DNA from: an uncultured Paracoccaceae bacterium
Lineage (GTDB): Bacteria > Pseudomonadota > Alphaproteobacteria > Rhodobacterales > Rhodobacteraceae
DNA: 64,000 nucleotides
Reading direction: 5' to 3'
NCBI GenBank assembly: GCA_937146765.1
Contig: CAKZRP010000063.1
Span: forward strand, 57,187 to 121,186
Part shown: positions 34,016 to 44,230 of the stretch, one piece after another
Layout of the letters: each line of letters opens with the position of its first letter
Position numbering within the stretch: the stretch's first letter is position 1
Translations under genes and position numbers: made by a program
The notes under the pieces: model-generated
Database searches by the model: none
The model's input: the letters and a program-made list of their open reading frames with translations, nothing else
Told to the model about the DNA's origin: nothing

Positions 34016-34684
34016 TCAGGCGCTGGCGGCGAGGGTCACGAGACCGGCCCTATTGATGAGCCGGATATGGCCGCGAGTCTGAGAGATCAGCTCGCGTCTC
34101 TGGAAATCCTGCAAGACTCGCGAGATCACCTCTCTCGCACTGCCGAGCTCGCTGGCAAGTTGCTGGTGGGTGCTAACGACCTCGTCGGCCTCACCGGCCA
34201 ACGCAAGGAGACGTTCCGCCAAGCGCACGTCGATCCGCCCAAAGGCCACGTCGTCCACCACCCGCAACAGGTCGATGAGGCGGCGCGAATAGGCGGCAAA
34301 GACAAAGCTGCGAAACTCCGGCTCCTCCGCGACCAGCCGGTCAAAGGCAGGGCGGGGCAGCACCACAGCGGTCACCGGGGTCTCCGCCAGACCTTCGGCA
34401 TTATAGGCCTCTTCGGCGAGCATACAGGCGGTGGTCAGAACGCAGCTGTCGCCGGCCTCCACCCGGTAGAGCACGATATCGCGGCCATTGTCCGAGGTCT
34501 GCGACACCCGGATGGTGCCCTCGACCAGAAACATCAGGCTGTCGGGGATGTGATGCGGGTCAAAGATCACCTGACCCTTGGCATACTGCGTCACCCGTGC
34601 CTCGACGAGCAGGCGATCCCGCACGGGGCGCGCCAGCCGCCTTGTGCCCAAGAATCGTTCAGTCCAATCGCCGATGCTGCTCAT
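34016..34684 (-). CDS. Crp/Fnr-family regulator
   Basis: The 222-residue protein starts at ATG 34684. It has a cyclic-nucleotide-like beta barrel (YAKGQVIFDPHHIPDSLMFLVEGTIRV) and a C-terminal winged HTH (THQQLASELGSAREVISRVLQDFQRRELI). There is no N-terminal Fe-S cysteine cluster, so it is not a classic Fnr; cysteines in DSCVLTTACMLAEEAYNAEG could be redox-active or bind heme. Its start overlaps the stop of the NsrR-like gene by 4 bp. It may control the neighbouring sulfur operon. Confidence 0.85.
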   Translation of the reverse strand: MSSIGDWTERFLGTRRLARPVRDRLLVEARVTQYAKGQVIFDPHHIPDSLMFLVEGTIRVSQTSDNGRDIVLYRVEAGDSCVLTTACMLAEEAYNAEGLAETPVTAVVLPRPAFDRLVAEEPEFRSFVFAAYSRRLIDLLRVVDDVAFGRIDVRLAERLLALAGEADEVVSTHQQLASELGSAREVISRVLQDFQRRELISQTRGHIRLINRAGLVTLAASA

Positions 34685-35151
34685 GCAGGTCTCCTTCTGG
34701 GCGCTGTGAGCCCCTGTTCCAAAGGCGCGATCCGCTCCAGCAACTCGCCCCGGTTGGAGGCGATATCGGCAAGGGTCAGATCGTCCAGCACCTCCATAAA
34801 GGCGCGGGTCGCCCGCATGAGGGCCTTGGAGAGCTTGCAGACGCCGATCAGCGGGCAGGTGTTGACCTCGGGGGTGAAACATTCGACCAGATCGAGCGGC
34901 CCTTCGGTCAGCCGGACCACATCGCCGATCACGATGTCCGCAGCGGGACGGGCAAGGCGAAAGCCACCGCCGCGTCCGCGCTGGGTCTTGAGGTACCCTG
35001 CGCGGCCCAATTCGTGCACGATCTTCACCACATGCGGACGCGCCAGCCCATGCACCTTGACCACGTCATCCACGCGGATCAGATCCGGGGCCTTGAGGGC
35101 CGCAAGTTGCAGCGATCGCAGGGCAAAATTGGAGTAAGACGTGAGCTTCAT
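34681..35151 (-). CDS. Rrf2-family regulator, NsrR-like
   Basis: The 156-residue protein begins MKLTSYSNFALRSLQLAALKAP, with a winged HTH (IRVDDVVKVHGLARPHVVKIVHELGRAGYLKTQRGRGGGFRLARP). Three cysteines (ECFTPEVNTCPLIGVCKL) match the Fe-S ligands of NsrR, the nitric-oxide sensing repressor, and the flanking sequence LTEGPLDLVECF is NsrR-like. It is cotranslated with the Crp-like gene. Target genes are not obvious here; a link between NO or Fe-S status and sulfide oxidation is conceivable. Confidence 0.82.
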   Translation of the reverse strand: MKLTSYSNFALRSLQLAALKAPDLIRVDDVVKVHGLARPHVVKIVHELGRAGYLKTQRGRGGGFRLARPAADIVIGDVVRLTEGPLDLVECFTPEVNTCPLIGVCKLSKALMRATRAFMEVLDDLTLADIASNRGELLERIAPLEQGLTAPRRRPA

Positions 35152-35286
35152 GGCGCCTCCCACCCGCGAGGCTAGCGGCGAGGCCGCTGTTTCTCAACGC
35201 AAATCTCCGGCAGTTCACCCGCTGTTCACATTCCCTTTGCGGCAGGCGTGACCTTGGGTAACATGGGGCGTCAGGAGGGACGGGCC

Positions 35287-36267
35287 GTGGCACGCAACAC
35301 CCAACATATTGACCGCATTCTGGAGGTGGCCGGCGATCCCGGCGCGGCGGCGCGCAGTCGGCTGGCGGCCTCTTGGCGGCGCTCGCTGACCCATCACGGC
35401 ATTGATCCCGGTCAAGGCGGGCAGGTGCGGCGGCTGGAGACCGAGGCGCTGGCAGAGCGGCTCGACCGCTCTGAGGCGATGGTGCGGGTGGCGACCCCGC
35501 GCATTGATGCGCTCTATCAGCTGGTCGGCAGCTCTGGCTGCGGCGTGTTTTTGACCGACGACAAGGGCGTGGTGCTCGATGTGCGGGTCGGGGCGGGCGA
35601 TCAGGACGTGTTCCAGCGCTGGGGACTGGCGCGGGGCTGCGATTGGTCCGAGGCCTCGGAAGGCACTAATGGCATCGGCACCTGCATCGCCGAGGCGCGC
35701 AGGATCACCATTCACCGCGACGAACATTTCCGGGTGCAGAACATCGAGATGAGCTGCATGGACGCGCCGATCTTTGGCGCCGACGGCAGTCTGATCGGCG
35801 CGCTCGATGTCTCCTCGGCGCGGGCGGATCAGACCGAAGCCTTTAACCGCCTGATCGCGGCGCAGGTGGCGCAGACCGCGCGGCAGATCGAGGTGGATCA
35901 CTTCCGCGCCTCCTTCCCCAAGGCGCGCATCATCGTGGCGGACAGTGGCGGCAGCGAGGCGGCGATGCTTTTGGCGGTGGATCAGGACGATATCGTACTG
36001 GGGGCGACACGGGGCGCACGCAAGGTCTTTGGCCTCAGCGCGACGGGTCCGATTGCGGCCCTGCCGGCCTCTGACCTCTTTGGCCGCGATGACGATCGCA
36101 CCGGCTTTGAAAAGGCCGAGCGGGCAGCGGTTGTGCGGGCGCTGGCGCGGGCGCAGGGCAATGTCTCCGAGGCGGCACGCGGCCTTGGGATCGGGCGCGC
36201 GACCCTCTATCGGCGGATGAAACGTCTTGGCCTCGGGGATGGAGGCGCCAACCTGTCTCAGGAGTGA
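35287..36267 (+). CDS. GAF-domain, Fis-type activator (AcoR-like, lacking AAA+)
   Basis: The GTG at 35287 is preceded by CAGGAGGGA, so it is preferred over upstream GTG and ATG codons. The 326-residue protein has a GAF-like sensor domain (about 60-215; GCGVFLTDDKGVVLDVRVG, EASEGTNGIGTC) and a C-terminal Fis-type HTH (ALARAQGNVSEAARGLGIGRATLYRRMKRLGL). The sigma-54 AAA+ domain of AcoR is absent, so it probably acts without sigma-54. It lies upstream of an aldehyde dehydrogenase gene, the arrangement seen for acetoin or ethanol oxidation regulators. Confidence 0.82.
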   Translation: MARNTQHIDRILEVAGDPGAAARSRLAASWRRSLTHHGIDPGQGGQVRRLETEALAERLDRSEAMVRVATPRIDALYQLVGSSGCGVFLTDDKGVVLDVRVGAGDQDVFQRWGLARGCDWSEASEGTNGIGTCIAEARRITIHRDEHFRVQNIEMSCMDAPIFGADGSLIGALDVSSARADQTEAFNRLIAAQVAQTARQIEVDHFRASFPKARIIVADSGGSEAAMLLAVDQDDIVLGATRGARKVFGLSATGPIAALPASDLFGRDDDRTGFEKAERAAVVRALARAQGNVSEAARGLGIGRATLYRRMKRLGLGDGGANLSQE

Positions 36268-36373
36268 GACAGGTGACAGGCTTCTGCTCGTGCCCCTAGG
36301 CTGACAGTCAAATCAGAAAGACGCACCCTTCGATGAGCACCCGGTGGAGGACCGGGTCTCAGAGGAGGATAAA

Positions 36374-37894
<1,521 letters not shown>

Positions 37895-37960
37895 GCTGGC
37901 GCGCCACATCACCTCTACCCTCGGTGTGCTGTATTTATGAGGCAGGGGGTGATTGTCAGA

Positions 37961-37997
37961 ACCGCTGGTCGGGCAACCGGCCAGCGGTCTTATTTTT
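37961..37997 (+). terminator. Terminator after the aldehyde dehydrogenase gene
   Basis: A 12-bp stem ACCGCTGGTCGG/CCGGCCAGCGGT (one G-T pair) with GCAA loop is followed by CTTATTTTTTT. Confidence 0.88.
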
Positions 37998-38008
37998 TTG
38001 GGGGGGCT

Positions 38009-39232
38009 TCAGGCGAACAGGCTGCAGGCTATGGCGACCGCCGCCCGCACACCGTCGATCAGTCGCACCGGGGTTTCAGCCTGCAACCGGTCGCGCAACG
38101 CCGCCATGCCACCACAGCCCAAAACCACCGAGCTTACGCCATCCTCGGCAATGGCGCGGCGGATTTCATCGGCCACGCGGGCTTCGGCTTGTTCAAGAGC
38201 CAAGACCGGCACGCCACTGGCGCGCACCTTGGCCAGCGCCCCGCCCAGCCCATAGGCCAGCACATTGTCCCCCAGGATCGGCACCGAGACCTCAGGCGTG
38301 GTCACCACCGAAAACCGCCCACCGATCAACGATGGCCCGATGATGGGGATCACCACATAGCGCAGCACCTGCCACGGGGTTGCGCCGAGATCGCGCGCCG
38401 CTTCCTCATAGGAGCGATCAAAGCGGTTGAAGACCGCAAACATGATCAACAGGCCAAAGGGCAGCGTCCAGGCCAGCTGCGCACCCAAGCCAGAGGTCGC
38501 CCAATGCACCTCAAGCCCCGATTGGCTGAATAGAAGACCCACGCCGAAGGACACCAAAATGGAGAGGATCACCAGCGCGGTGAGGACGAGGTAGAATAGC
38601 ACCGTCGAGCCGGGAATGCCAATCGAAGAGATATCGAGGATCGAGGCCTTGCCCTTGAACTCGGGGTTCAACAGCTCGGTCCAACTGGAGATCGGGCGGC
38701 CGATCAGGTCCGGGCGAATGCCCAGCGTGTCGGCGTTGTAGATGGTCGGGATCAGCGTCATCCAACCGGTCTGACCGGCGGCAAAGGTGGTGCCATCTAG
38801 CACATCGGTAAAGCCGACGGTATGGGGCGCGGTGCCCTGCGCGATGGTGGACTCCGGGGTCAGCTTGCCATCCTTGAAGATGCCGACGATCTTGTCGCAA
38901 TTCTTGATCTTGGAGACATCCATCGCCTGCAAATTGCCGGTCGGCCTGACTTTTCTGCAGATCCAGTATTCAATGTCGGCTATATCGAACTACTTCGGCT
39001 GAGTGGCAGCACGCTGGGTCACGCTGTCGGAATCAACTGCGGTCATCTCGAGGGTTAAGCCGAGATCCTCTTTCACCTTCGCGCCCACCTCATTGAGGTT
39101 GGACACGCCGGTGCCGAACTGGCGCAGGGTGATGTCCTTGATGTTCTGTGCCGAGATCATCGGGGCGCCGAGGGTGCTGGCGCCAACGGCGGCCACCCCG
39201 GTCTTGATCAGTATGCGGCGGGAATTCGTCAT
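38009..39232 (-). pseudogene. In-frame fusion remnant: solute-binding protein, ABC permease and racemase
   Basis: One minus-strand frame joins three truncated genes. From 39232 to about 38614 is the N-terminal half of a spermidine/putrescine-type binding protein with a Tat-like signal (SRRILIKTGVAAVGASTLG), interrupted by TAG at complement 38992-38990. From about 38613 to 38321 is the central part of a PotC-like permease, including the EAA loop (EEAARDLGATPW, then IIGPSLIG). From about 38320 to 38009 is the C-terminal part of an Asp/Glu/hydantoin racemase (GRFSVVTT, then SSVVLGCGGMAAL). The joins keep the frame, which points to two internal deletions. Such transporters next to hydantoin racemases suggest the ancestral operon's role. 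Confidence 0.8.
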
Positions 39233-39307
39233 GGTGTCTTCCTCTCCATATCGGACTGTTGGGAATTGGGCTGTTCAGCCTTCAAGTCGGTGCAATGTTT
39301 CTTGGTC

Positions 39308-39535
39308 CTAGGTCAGGCCGACGGACCCGCCCGGGTTGCGTGCATTGGCAAAGAAGTCGCGGTCGCTGAGAAGGACCGAGATTTCCTGATCATCTGTGGT
39401 GCGGGTGGTCACGCTGACATGCGTGCTCTGGTATTCAACGCTGGTGATGCTGGCCTCGATCTGGCCCTGACCGCTGTCCGCCAGCGCCAGCGCATCCGTG
39501 CGCAGGGCAAAGCTGCCTTGGTTGAGGCGGATCAC
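39308..39535 (-). pseudogene. C-terminal TOBE fragment of an ABC transporter ATPase
   Basis: The frame from GTG 39535 encodes IRLNQGSFALRTDALALADS and the rest of a TOBE_2 domain (SITSVEYQSTHVSVTTRT). This is the end of a PotA-like ATPase whose N-terminal part lies beyond the IS remnant at 40364-40550. It belongs to the same decayed operon as the binding-protein fragment just downstream. Confidence 0.72.
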
Positions 39536-39537
39536 AG

Positions 39538-40363
39538 GGAGTGTCGTGAAGTTTGCGTATCTGTCCCGGCCGATGCGGTCTCAGTTACTCAAGCGTCGAA
39601 GCGCTCGCCGAACATTATGGCGAACAGGTTGCGGGCTGAAAACCAGTCCCGGACATTTCGCCCATCCTTCTCAAATTTTCGGATTGCGAGGTAGATCAGC
39701 TTGGACGTGGCCTCATCGGTGGCGAAGGAGCCACGCCTTTTGATTGATTTCCGGATCACGCGGTTCAGGCTTTCTATAGCATTTGTGGTGTAAATGATTT
39801 TCCGGATCGCCGGATCGAAAGCAAAGAACGGAATTACCTCCTGCCATGCCCCGCCGCCAGGCCGGGGCGATGGACGCGTATTTCCTGGCCCACTTTTCCA
39901 CGAAGGCATCGAGCTCAGCTTCAGCCAAATCGGCGGTCGGGGCGCTGAGCATCCGGCGCAGGCCGGCGGCCGCGACCTTACGATCCTTCCAGGAACAGAA
40001 GTTCAGGGAATGGCGCACCAGATGCCCGATGCAGGTCTGGACCATGGCGTCCGGGACGGCCGCGGTGATAGCCTTGGGGATGCCCTTCAGCCCGTCCACG
40101 ACGGCGATCAGAACGTCCTGGACGCCCCGGTTCTTCAGCTCGTTGATCGCCGAAAGCCAGAACTTCGCGCCCTCGTTCTCTGAGATCCAAAGGCCCAGAA
40201 CCTCACGGCTCCCATCACGGGTGACGCCCAGGGCGGCGTAGACGGCCTTGTTCTTGAAGGTCCGGCTGTCGGCATCACGGATTTTCACCCGTAGAGCGCC
40301 GAAGAGCACGAAGGGATACATCCGATCCAGCGCCCGGCTCTGCCATTCTCGGACCTTGTCCAG
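39538..40363 (-). mobile_element. IS256-family transposase remnant
   Basis: Transposase sequence runs from VREWQSRALDRMYPFVLFGALRVKI (near 40360) through GLWISENEGAKFWL, IAVVDGLKGIPKAI and the C-terminal IIYTTNAIESLNRVIRKS to the stop at 39589. The N-terminal third is missing, and the frame shifts near 39850-39870 at a G run (SIAPAWRR, then AWQEVIPFFAFDP). One likely IS end is near 39538 (GGGAGTGTCGTGAAGTTTGC on the plus strand); the other end is deleted. It cannot transpose on its own. Confidence 0.85.
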
Positions 40364-40550
40364 AACCGCATAGGCGACGTTCTCGGCCAGGCTTAGGTGC
40401 GGAAACAGCGCGTAGTTCTGGAACATCATGGCGGTGCCGCGTTTGGCGGGCGGGGCGGCGCGAGACGTCCTTCTTGCCGATCAGAATGGCACCATCGCTG
40501 ATGCTCTCATGACCGGCGACCATTCCTCCAGCGATGCGGCGCTGCGGCAA
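40364..40550 (-). pseudogene. N-terminal fragment of an ABC transporter ATPase
   Basis: Two frames give AGHESISDGAILIGKKDVS (about 40520-40465) and MMFQNYALFPHLSLAENVAYAV (40429-40364), the region of a PotA-like ATPase from before to just after the Q-loop, with a frameshift between them. Walker A is gone. The second piece is fused in frame to the IS256 transposase fragment. Confidence 0.75.
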
Positions 40551-40638
40551 AGCCCGAGCAATAAGGTAGACGACGGAATTCTCTCGCTACTCAATGCTTT
40601 GGCGGAAATATCGACCGTTGATGCAAGATTGGGCGCAA

Positions 40639-40652
40639 AATTGTATACAATT
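40639..40652. promoter_or_regulatory. Palindromic operator upstream of the GntR-type gene
   Basis: AATTGTATACAATT is a perfect 14-bp palindrome of the TTGTATACAA type used by FCD-class GntR regulators. It lies 57 bp before the GntR start and upstream of the divergent decayed transporter operon, so it probably was the shared operator. Confidence 0.65.
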
Positions 40653-40708
40653 GCCACGCATATTGAGGTCAATCCGAGACTCACTTGTTTGCTGAGGGAG
40701 GCTCTGCC

Positions 40709-41600
40709 GTGTCTGATCTCAAGTTGAGCGATCCCGACACCACAGCTTCCCGCAGCCGCAATTCGCAGGCCGAGACCGTTGCCACCGAACTGACGCTGGC
40801 GATCCACCAGTACCGTATCCTGCCGGGCACCAAACTGGGCGAAGACGAACTGGCGGAGATCTTTGGCGTCTCGCGCACCATCATCCGGTCCGCCCTGCAA
40901 TCGCTCTGGTACTACCGGCTGGTGGAGAATCAGCGCAACCGGGGGGGCCTTTGTGGCGCAACCTTCGGTGCGCGAGGCGCATGAGGTCTTTGAGGCCCGC
41001 ATGTTGGTGGAGCCGGGCTTGGCACGGCGCGCGGCTGACCGGGCGGGGTCAGCGGATATCGCGCTTCTGCAACGGCTCATCAAGGTTGAACATGTGGCCC
41101 TGGCCGCAGGGGATCAGGGGCGGGCGTTGCATCTCTCGGGCCTGTTTCACATCGAAATCGCCCGCATCGCCGGTCACTTCACCCTGGCCGGGTATCTGGA
41201 GGCCCTGGTGGCGCGCTCTTCGCTGATTATCGCACTCTACTGGCGGCGGCAAAGCGCGCTTTGCGAGAAACATGCCCATCACGCGCTGCTCGAGGCGTTG
41301 GGTCAATGCGATGGTCAGGCAGCCGAAGAGCTGATGCAAAGCCATCTGGTCGATCTGCATTCGGCGTTGGACCTGCGCGAAAGGCCGAGGCCCGCGCTGA
41401 GCCTGAAGGAGGCGCTGTCGGGACCGGAGCAAAAGCTGTGTCATGCTCCGGGCGCAGAGCCGACCTGTGTCCCAACCTCTTTGCGGGCTGGCAGGGGACC
41501 CCATATTCCCGGCAATACGGATGTTGTGCACAAAGGAGGCCCGGATGATCCTGTTTCACGAAAAAGCAATGCGGGGCCATTCCCGTGGGGGTTGGCTTGA
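40709..41600 (+). pseudogene. GntR-family (FCD) regulator, frameshifted
   Basis: GTG 40709 follows GGGAGG. The N-terminal frame encodes the wHTH (ILPGTKLGEDELAEIFGVSRTIIRSALQSLWYYRLVENQRN). At the run of seven G (40941-40947) the frame is lost; one base fewer restores RGGAFVAQPSVREAHEVFEARMLVEPGLARRAADRAG and the FCD ligand domain. The second frame runs to 41600, overlapping the pirin gene, longer than expected from the usual end near SLKEALS. It is most likely inactive, a homopolymer sequencing error, or phase-variable. Confidence 0.78.
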
Positions 41601-42234
41601 CAGCTGGCACACGTTTTCCTTTGGCACTTTCAACGATCCCGCGCGCATGGGCTTCGGCAACCTGCGAGTGTTGAACGAGGATTGGATCATCCCCAAGTCC
41701 GGCTTTCCCCGCCACGGGCATCAGGACATGGATATCCTGAGCTTCGTGATGGCGGGCGAGGTGCGCCACGAAGACAGTGCCGGCAACCGCTCTCTGACGC
41801 GGGCGGGAGAAATCCAGTTGATGGCCGCAGGCAGCGGCGTGGAGCATTCGGAATGGAACCTGTCTGAGGAGGCGATGGCGCATCTCTACCAGATCTGGTT
41901 GATCCCCGATCACCCCGGCGGACTCCCCCGCTACGAACAGGCTGGTATTTCCGCAACCGGAGATGTGCTTCTGGCTGGACCGGAGGGGGCAGGGGCGCTT
42001 GTCACGCTGGGTTCCGATACCCGGCTCTGGCTGCGCCGAACGGTGGAGGATGGCTCCCTGCCGTTGCGTGCGGCGCCGGGGCGGCTGCTCTTTGCACAGG
42101 TCGTGGACGGGCTGGCAGAGAGCGAAGGCGAGAGGATCAGTGCCGGCGACGGTCTTCAGCTCTCCTCAGGTGAGGAACTGCTCCTGACCTGGCAGACGAA
42201 CGGGGCCGCGCTGGTTTTCGACATGGCGGCCTGA
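41545..42234 (+). CDS. Pirin-family protein
   Basis: The ATG at 41545 after AAAGGAGG gives 229 residues. The cupin metal site is visible: GFPRHGHQDMDILSFVMAGEVRHEDS with His ligands and GIQLMAAGSGVEHSEWN-like spacing (here EIQLMAAGSGVEHSEW). Pirins are iron-binding bicupins; YhhW-type members act as quercetinases and others are regulators, so the function is open. The gene is apparently intact next to the decayed region. Confidence 0.87.
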   Translation: MILFHEKAMRGHSRGGWLDSWHTFSFGTFNDPARMGFGNLRVLNEDWIIPKSGFPRHGHQDMDILSFVMAGEVRHEDSAGNRSLTRAGEIQLMAAGSGVEHSEWNLSEEAMAHLYQIWLIPDHPGGLPRYEQAGISATGDVLLAGPEGAGALVTLGSDTRLWLRRTVEDGSLPLRAAPGRLLFAQVVDGLAESEGERISAGDGLQLSSGEELLLTWQTNGAALVFDMAA

Positions 42235-42247
42235 TCCTGGGAGAAGG

Positions 42248-42276
42248 AAGGCGCGAGGATCCCTCGCGCCTTTTGT
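42248..42276. terminator. Terminator between pirin and uxuA genes
   Basis: An 11-bp stem AAGGCGCGAGG/CCTCGCGCCTT followed by TTTT on the plus strand, with AAG/CTT symmetry suitable for the convergent uxuA as well. Confidence 0.75.
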
Positions 42277-43436
42277 CATCCCAGGCGCGCGAGCGTGTGC
42301 AGCACGCCGCGCAATTCCGCCAGCCCGCGCAATCGCCCGATGTAGGGATAGCCGGGAGTGCTGGTCACACGCTGGTCATGCGCCAGCATGTGGCCATGAT
42401 CGGGGCGGAAGGGCAGGGCGCGCCCCTGCTGCGCCTCGGCGGCAAGTGCGGCTTGACCGATCGCGACCATGTCCACATCGCCGTAGAGATGGGGCGCTTC
42501 GTGGAAGCTGACGCCATCCTCTTCGCGCAGGGTGGCGCGCAGGTGCAGAAAGTTCACATGTTTGCCAAATCGCGCGAGCATCGTGGGCAGATCATTGTCG
42601 GCGCGCACGCCGAGCGATCCGGTGCAGAAGGTGAGGCCATTTGCAGGGCTCTCCACCATGTCGAGGATCGCCTGCAGGTCGTTTGCGGTGGAAACCACGC
42701 GCGGCAGGCCGAAGATCGGGAAAGGCGGATCGTCGGGATGGACGCCCAAGCGGACACCGACTTCTTCTGCAACCGGCACCACCCGGGCCAGGAAGGCCGC
42801 GAGGTTTGCGCGCAGGCGGGCCGCGTCAATGCCGTCATACATCGCCAGATGTGCGCGGAAACCGTCGAGGTCAAAACTTTCCTCAGCCCCCGGCAGGCCT
42901 GCGATGATGGTACGGGTCAGCGCGTCTTGCGCCTCTTCGCTCATCTGGGCAAAGCGGGTCGCGGCCTTGGCCGCGATTTCCGGGCGATGGTCGGCCTCGG
43001 CCCCTTCGCGCGCCAGAATGTGAATATCGAACACCGCCGCATCCACCGCGTCATAGCGCAGGCAGAGCGCCCCATCGCTCAGCGCATAGGTGAGGTCGGT
43101 GCGGGTCCAGTCCAGAAGCGGCATGAAGTTGTAACAGACGGTGCGGATACCGCAGGCTGCGAGGTTGCGGATCGACTGCGCCCAGGCTTCGGCCTTATCC
43201 TCCCAGCCGGGGGCGGCGCGTTTGATGTCCTCGTGCACCGGCACGCTTTCGACTACCTCCCAGGTGAGGCCGGCCGCTGCGATCATGTCCCGGCGTGCGG
43301 CAATCGCCTCCAGCGGCCAGACGGTGCCATTGGGCAACTCATGCAGGGCGGTCACAATGCCGGTGGCCCCGGCCTGACGGATATCGTCCAGCGTTACAGG
43401 GTCGTTCGGGCCAAACCAGCGCCAGGTCTCGATCAT
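42276..43436 (-). CDS. uxuA: Mannonate dehydratase
   Basis: The 386-residue protein begins MIETWRWFGPNDPVTLDDIRQAGATGIVTALHELP, the UxuA hallmark. Metal-binding regions are visible in GVRLGVHPDDPP, CTGSLGVRADNDLP, HLRATLREEDGVSFHEAPHLYGDVDM and PFRPDHGH. It dehydrates D-mannonate to 2-keto-3-deoxygluconate, taking the product of UxuB and giving the substrate of KdgK, both encoded in the divergent operon. It is the last gene of the minus-strand operon. Confidence 0.93.
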   Translation of the reverse strand: MIETWRWFGPNDPVTLDDIRQAGATGIVTALHELPNGTVWPLEAIAARRDMIAAAGLTWEVVESVPVHEDIKRAAPGWEDKAEAWAQSIRNLAACGIRTVCYNFMPLLDWTRTDLTYALSDGALCLRYDAVDAAVFDIHILAREGAEADHRPEIAAKAATRFAQMSEEAQDALTRTIIAGLPGAEESFDLDGFRAHLAMYDGIDAARLRANLAAFLARVVPVAEEVGVRLGVHPDDPPFPIFGLPRVVSTANDLQAILDMVESPANGLTFCTGSLGVRADNDLPTMLARFGKHVNFLHLRATLREEDGVSFHEAPHLYGDVDMVAIGQAALAAEAQQGRALPFRPDHGHMLAHDQRVTSTPGYPYIGRLRGLAELRGVLHTLARLG

Positions 43437-43498
43437 GCGATCCTCGTGTTCTTGTCGTTATGGGGCGCCGCAGAGGGGCGCCTTGGGGACCTCCGGCC

Positions 43499-44230
43499 TC
43501 AGTTCGGCGCGGAGATGGATTGAAAGAGGTAGCCGTCAAAGGCCGGATCATCGACGTCCGACAGCTCCATCAGGGTTTCGCGCACATGGGCGAGGTGCTG
43601 CCACATGGCGGCGCGCGCCCCGTCGCGGTCCTTGGTGCGCAGGGCGGCGAGGATCTGTTGGTGATCCTCCAGCCAGTTCTTGCGGTAGTCGGCGTCAAAG
43701 ATGCGGTCGTGCAGCTTGGCCCACATCGGGCTTTGATCCCGCTTGCGCCACAGCTCGTCCACCATATCGACCAGCACCGAGTTCTGTGTCGCCTCGGCGA
43801 TCAGCCGGTGAAACAGCTCATCGCCGGAATGGTCGGTGCTGCCGGCCTCGATGTCGGCGCGCTCCATCTCCAGCGCCTCGCGCATCCTTGTGATGTCGTT
43901 CTTGGTCACCATCTCGGCGGCAAAGGCGGCGATGGAGCTTTCCAGGAGTTGCCGCGCCTGCAACAGCTCAAACGGGCCGATATCATCGCGCACCGGCGGC
44001 GCCTTGGTGGCAGACGGCGCGGCGAGGTAGATGCCGGAGCCCTTGCGCACCTCCACCAGCCCGTCGATTTCCAGCATGATCAGCGCCTCGCGCACCAGCG
44101 AGCGCGACACAGAGAGCCGTTCGGACAATTGCCGTTCTGGCGGCAGGCGATCGCCCACCGCAAAGCCCTCGGCGCGGATCACCCCGCGCAAAGCCTGTGC
44201 CACGTCCTGATAGCGCCGGTATTGGGTCAT
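43499..44230 (-). CDS. uxuR: GntR-family (FCD) uronate regulator
   Basis: The 243-residue protein has an N-terminal wHTH (VGDRLPPERQLSERLSVSRSLVREALIMLEIDGLVEVRKGSGIYL) and an FCD domain with metal-binding His residues (DELFHRLIAEATQN, LEDHQQILAALRTKD). It sits within the glucuronate operon and should repress it until a uronate intermediate binds. The palindromes at 47068-47085 and 47172-47189 are its likely operators. The name is given by context. Confidence 0.83.
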   Translation of the reverse strand: MTQYRRYQDVAQALRGVIRAEGFAVGDRLPPERQLSERLSVSRSLVREALIMLEIDGLVEVRKGSGIYLAAPSATKAPPVRDDIGPFELLQARQLLESSIAAFAAEMVTKNDITRMREALEMERADIEAGSTDHSGDELFHRLIAEATQNSVLVDMVDELWRKRDQSPMWAKLHDRIFDADYRKNWLEDHQQILAALRTKDRDGARAAMWQHLAHVRETLMELSDVDDPAFDGYLFQSISAPN

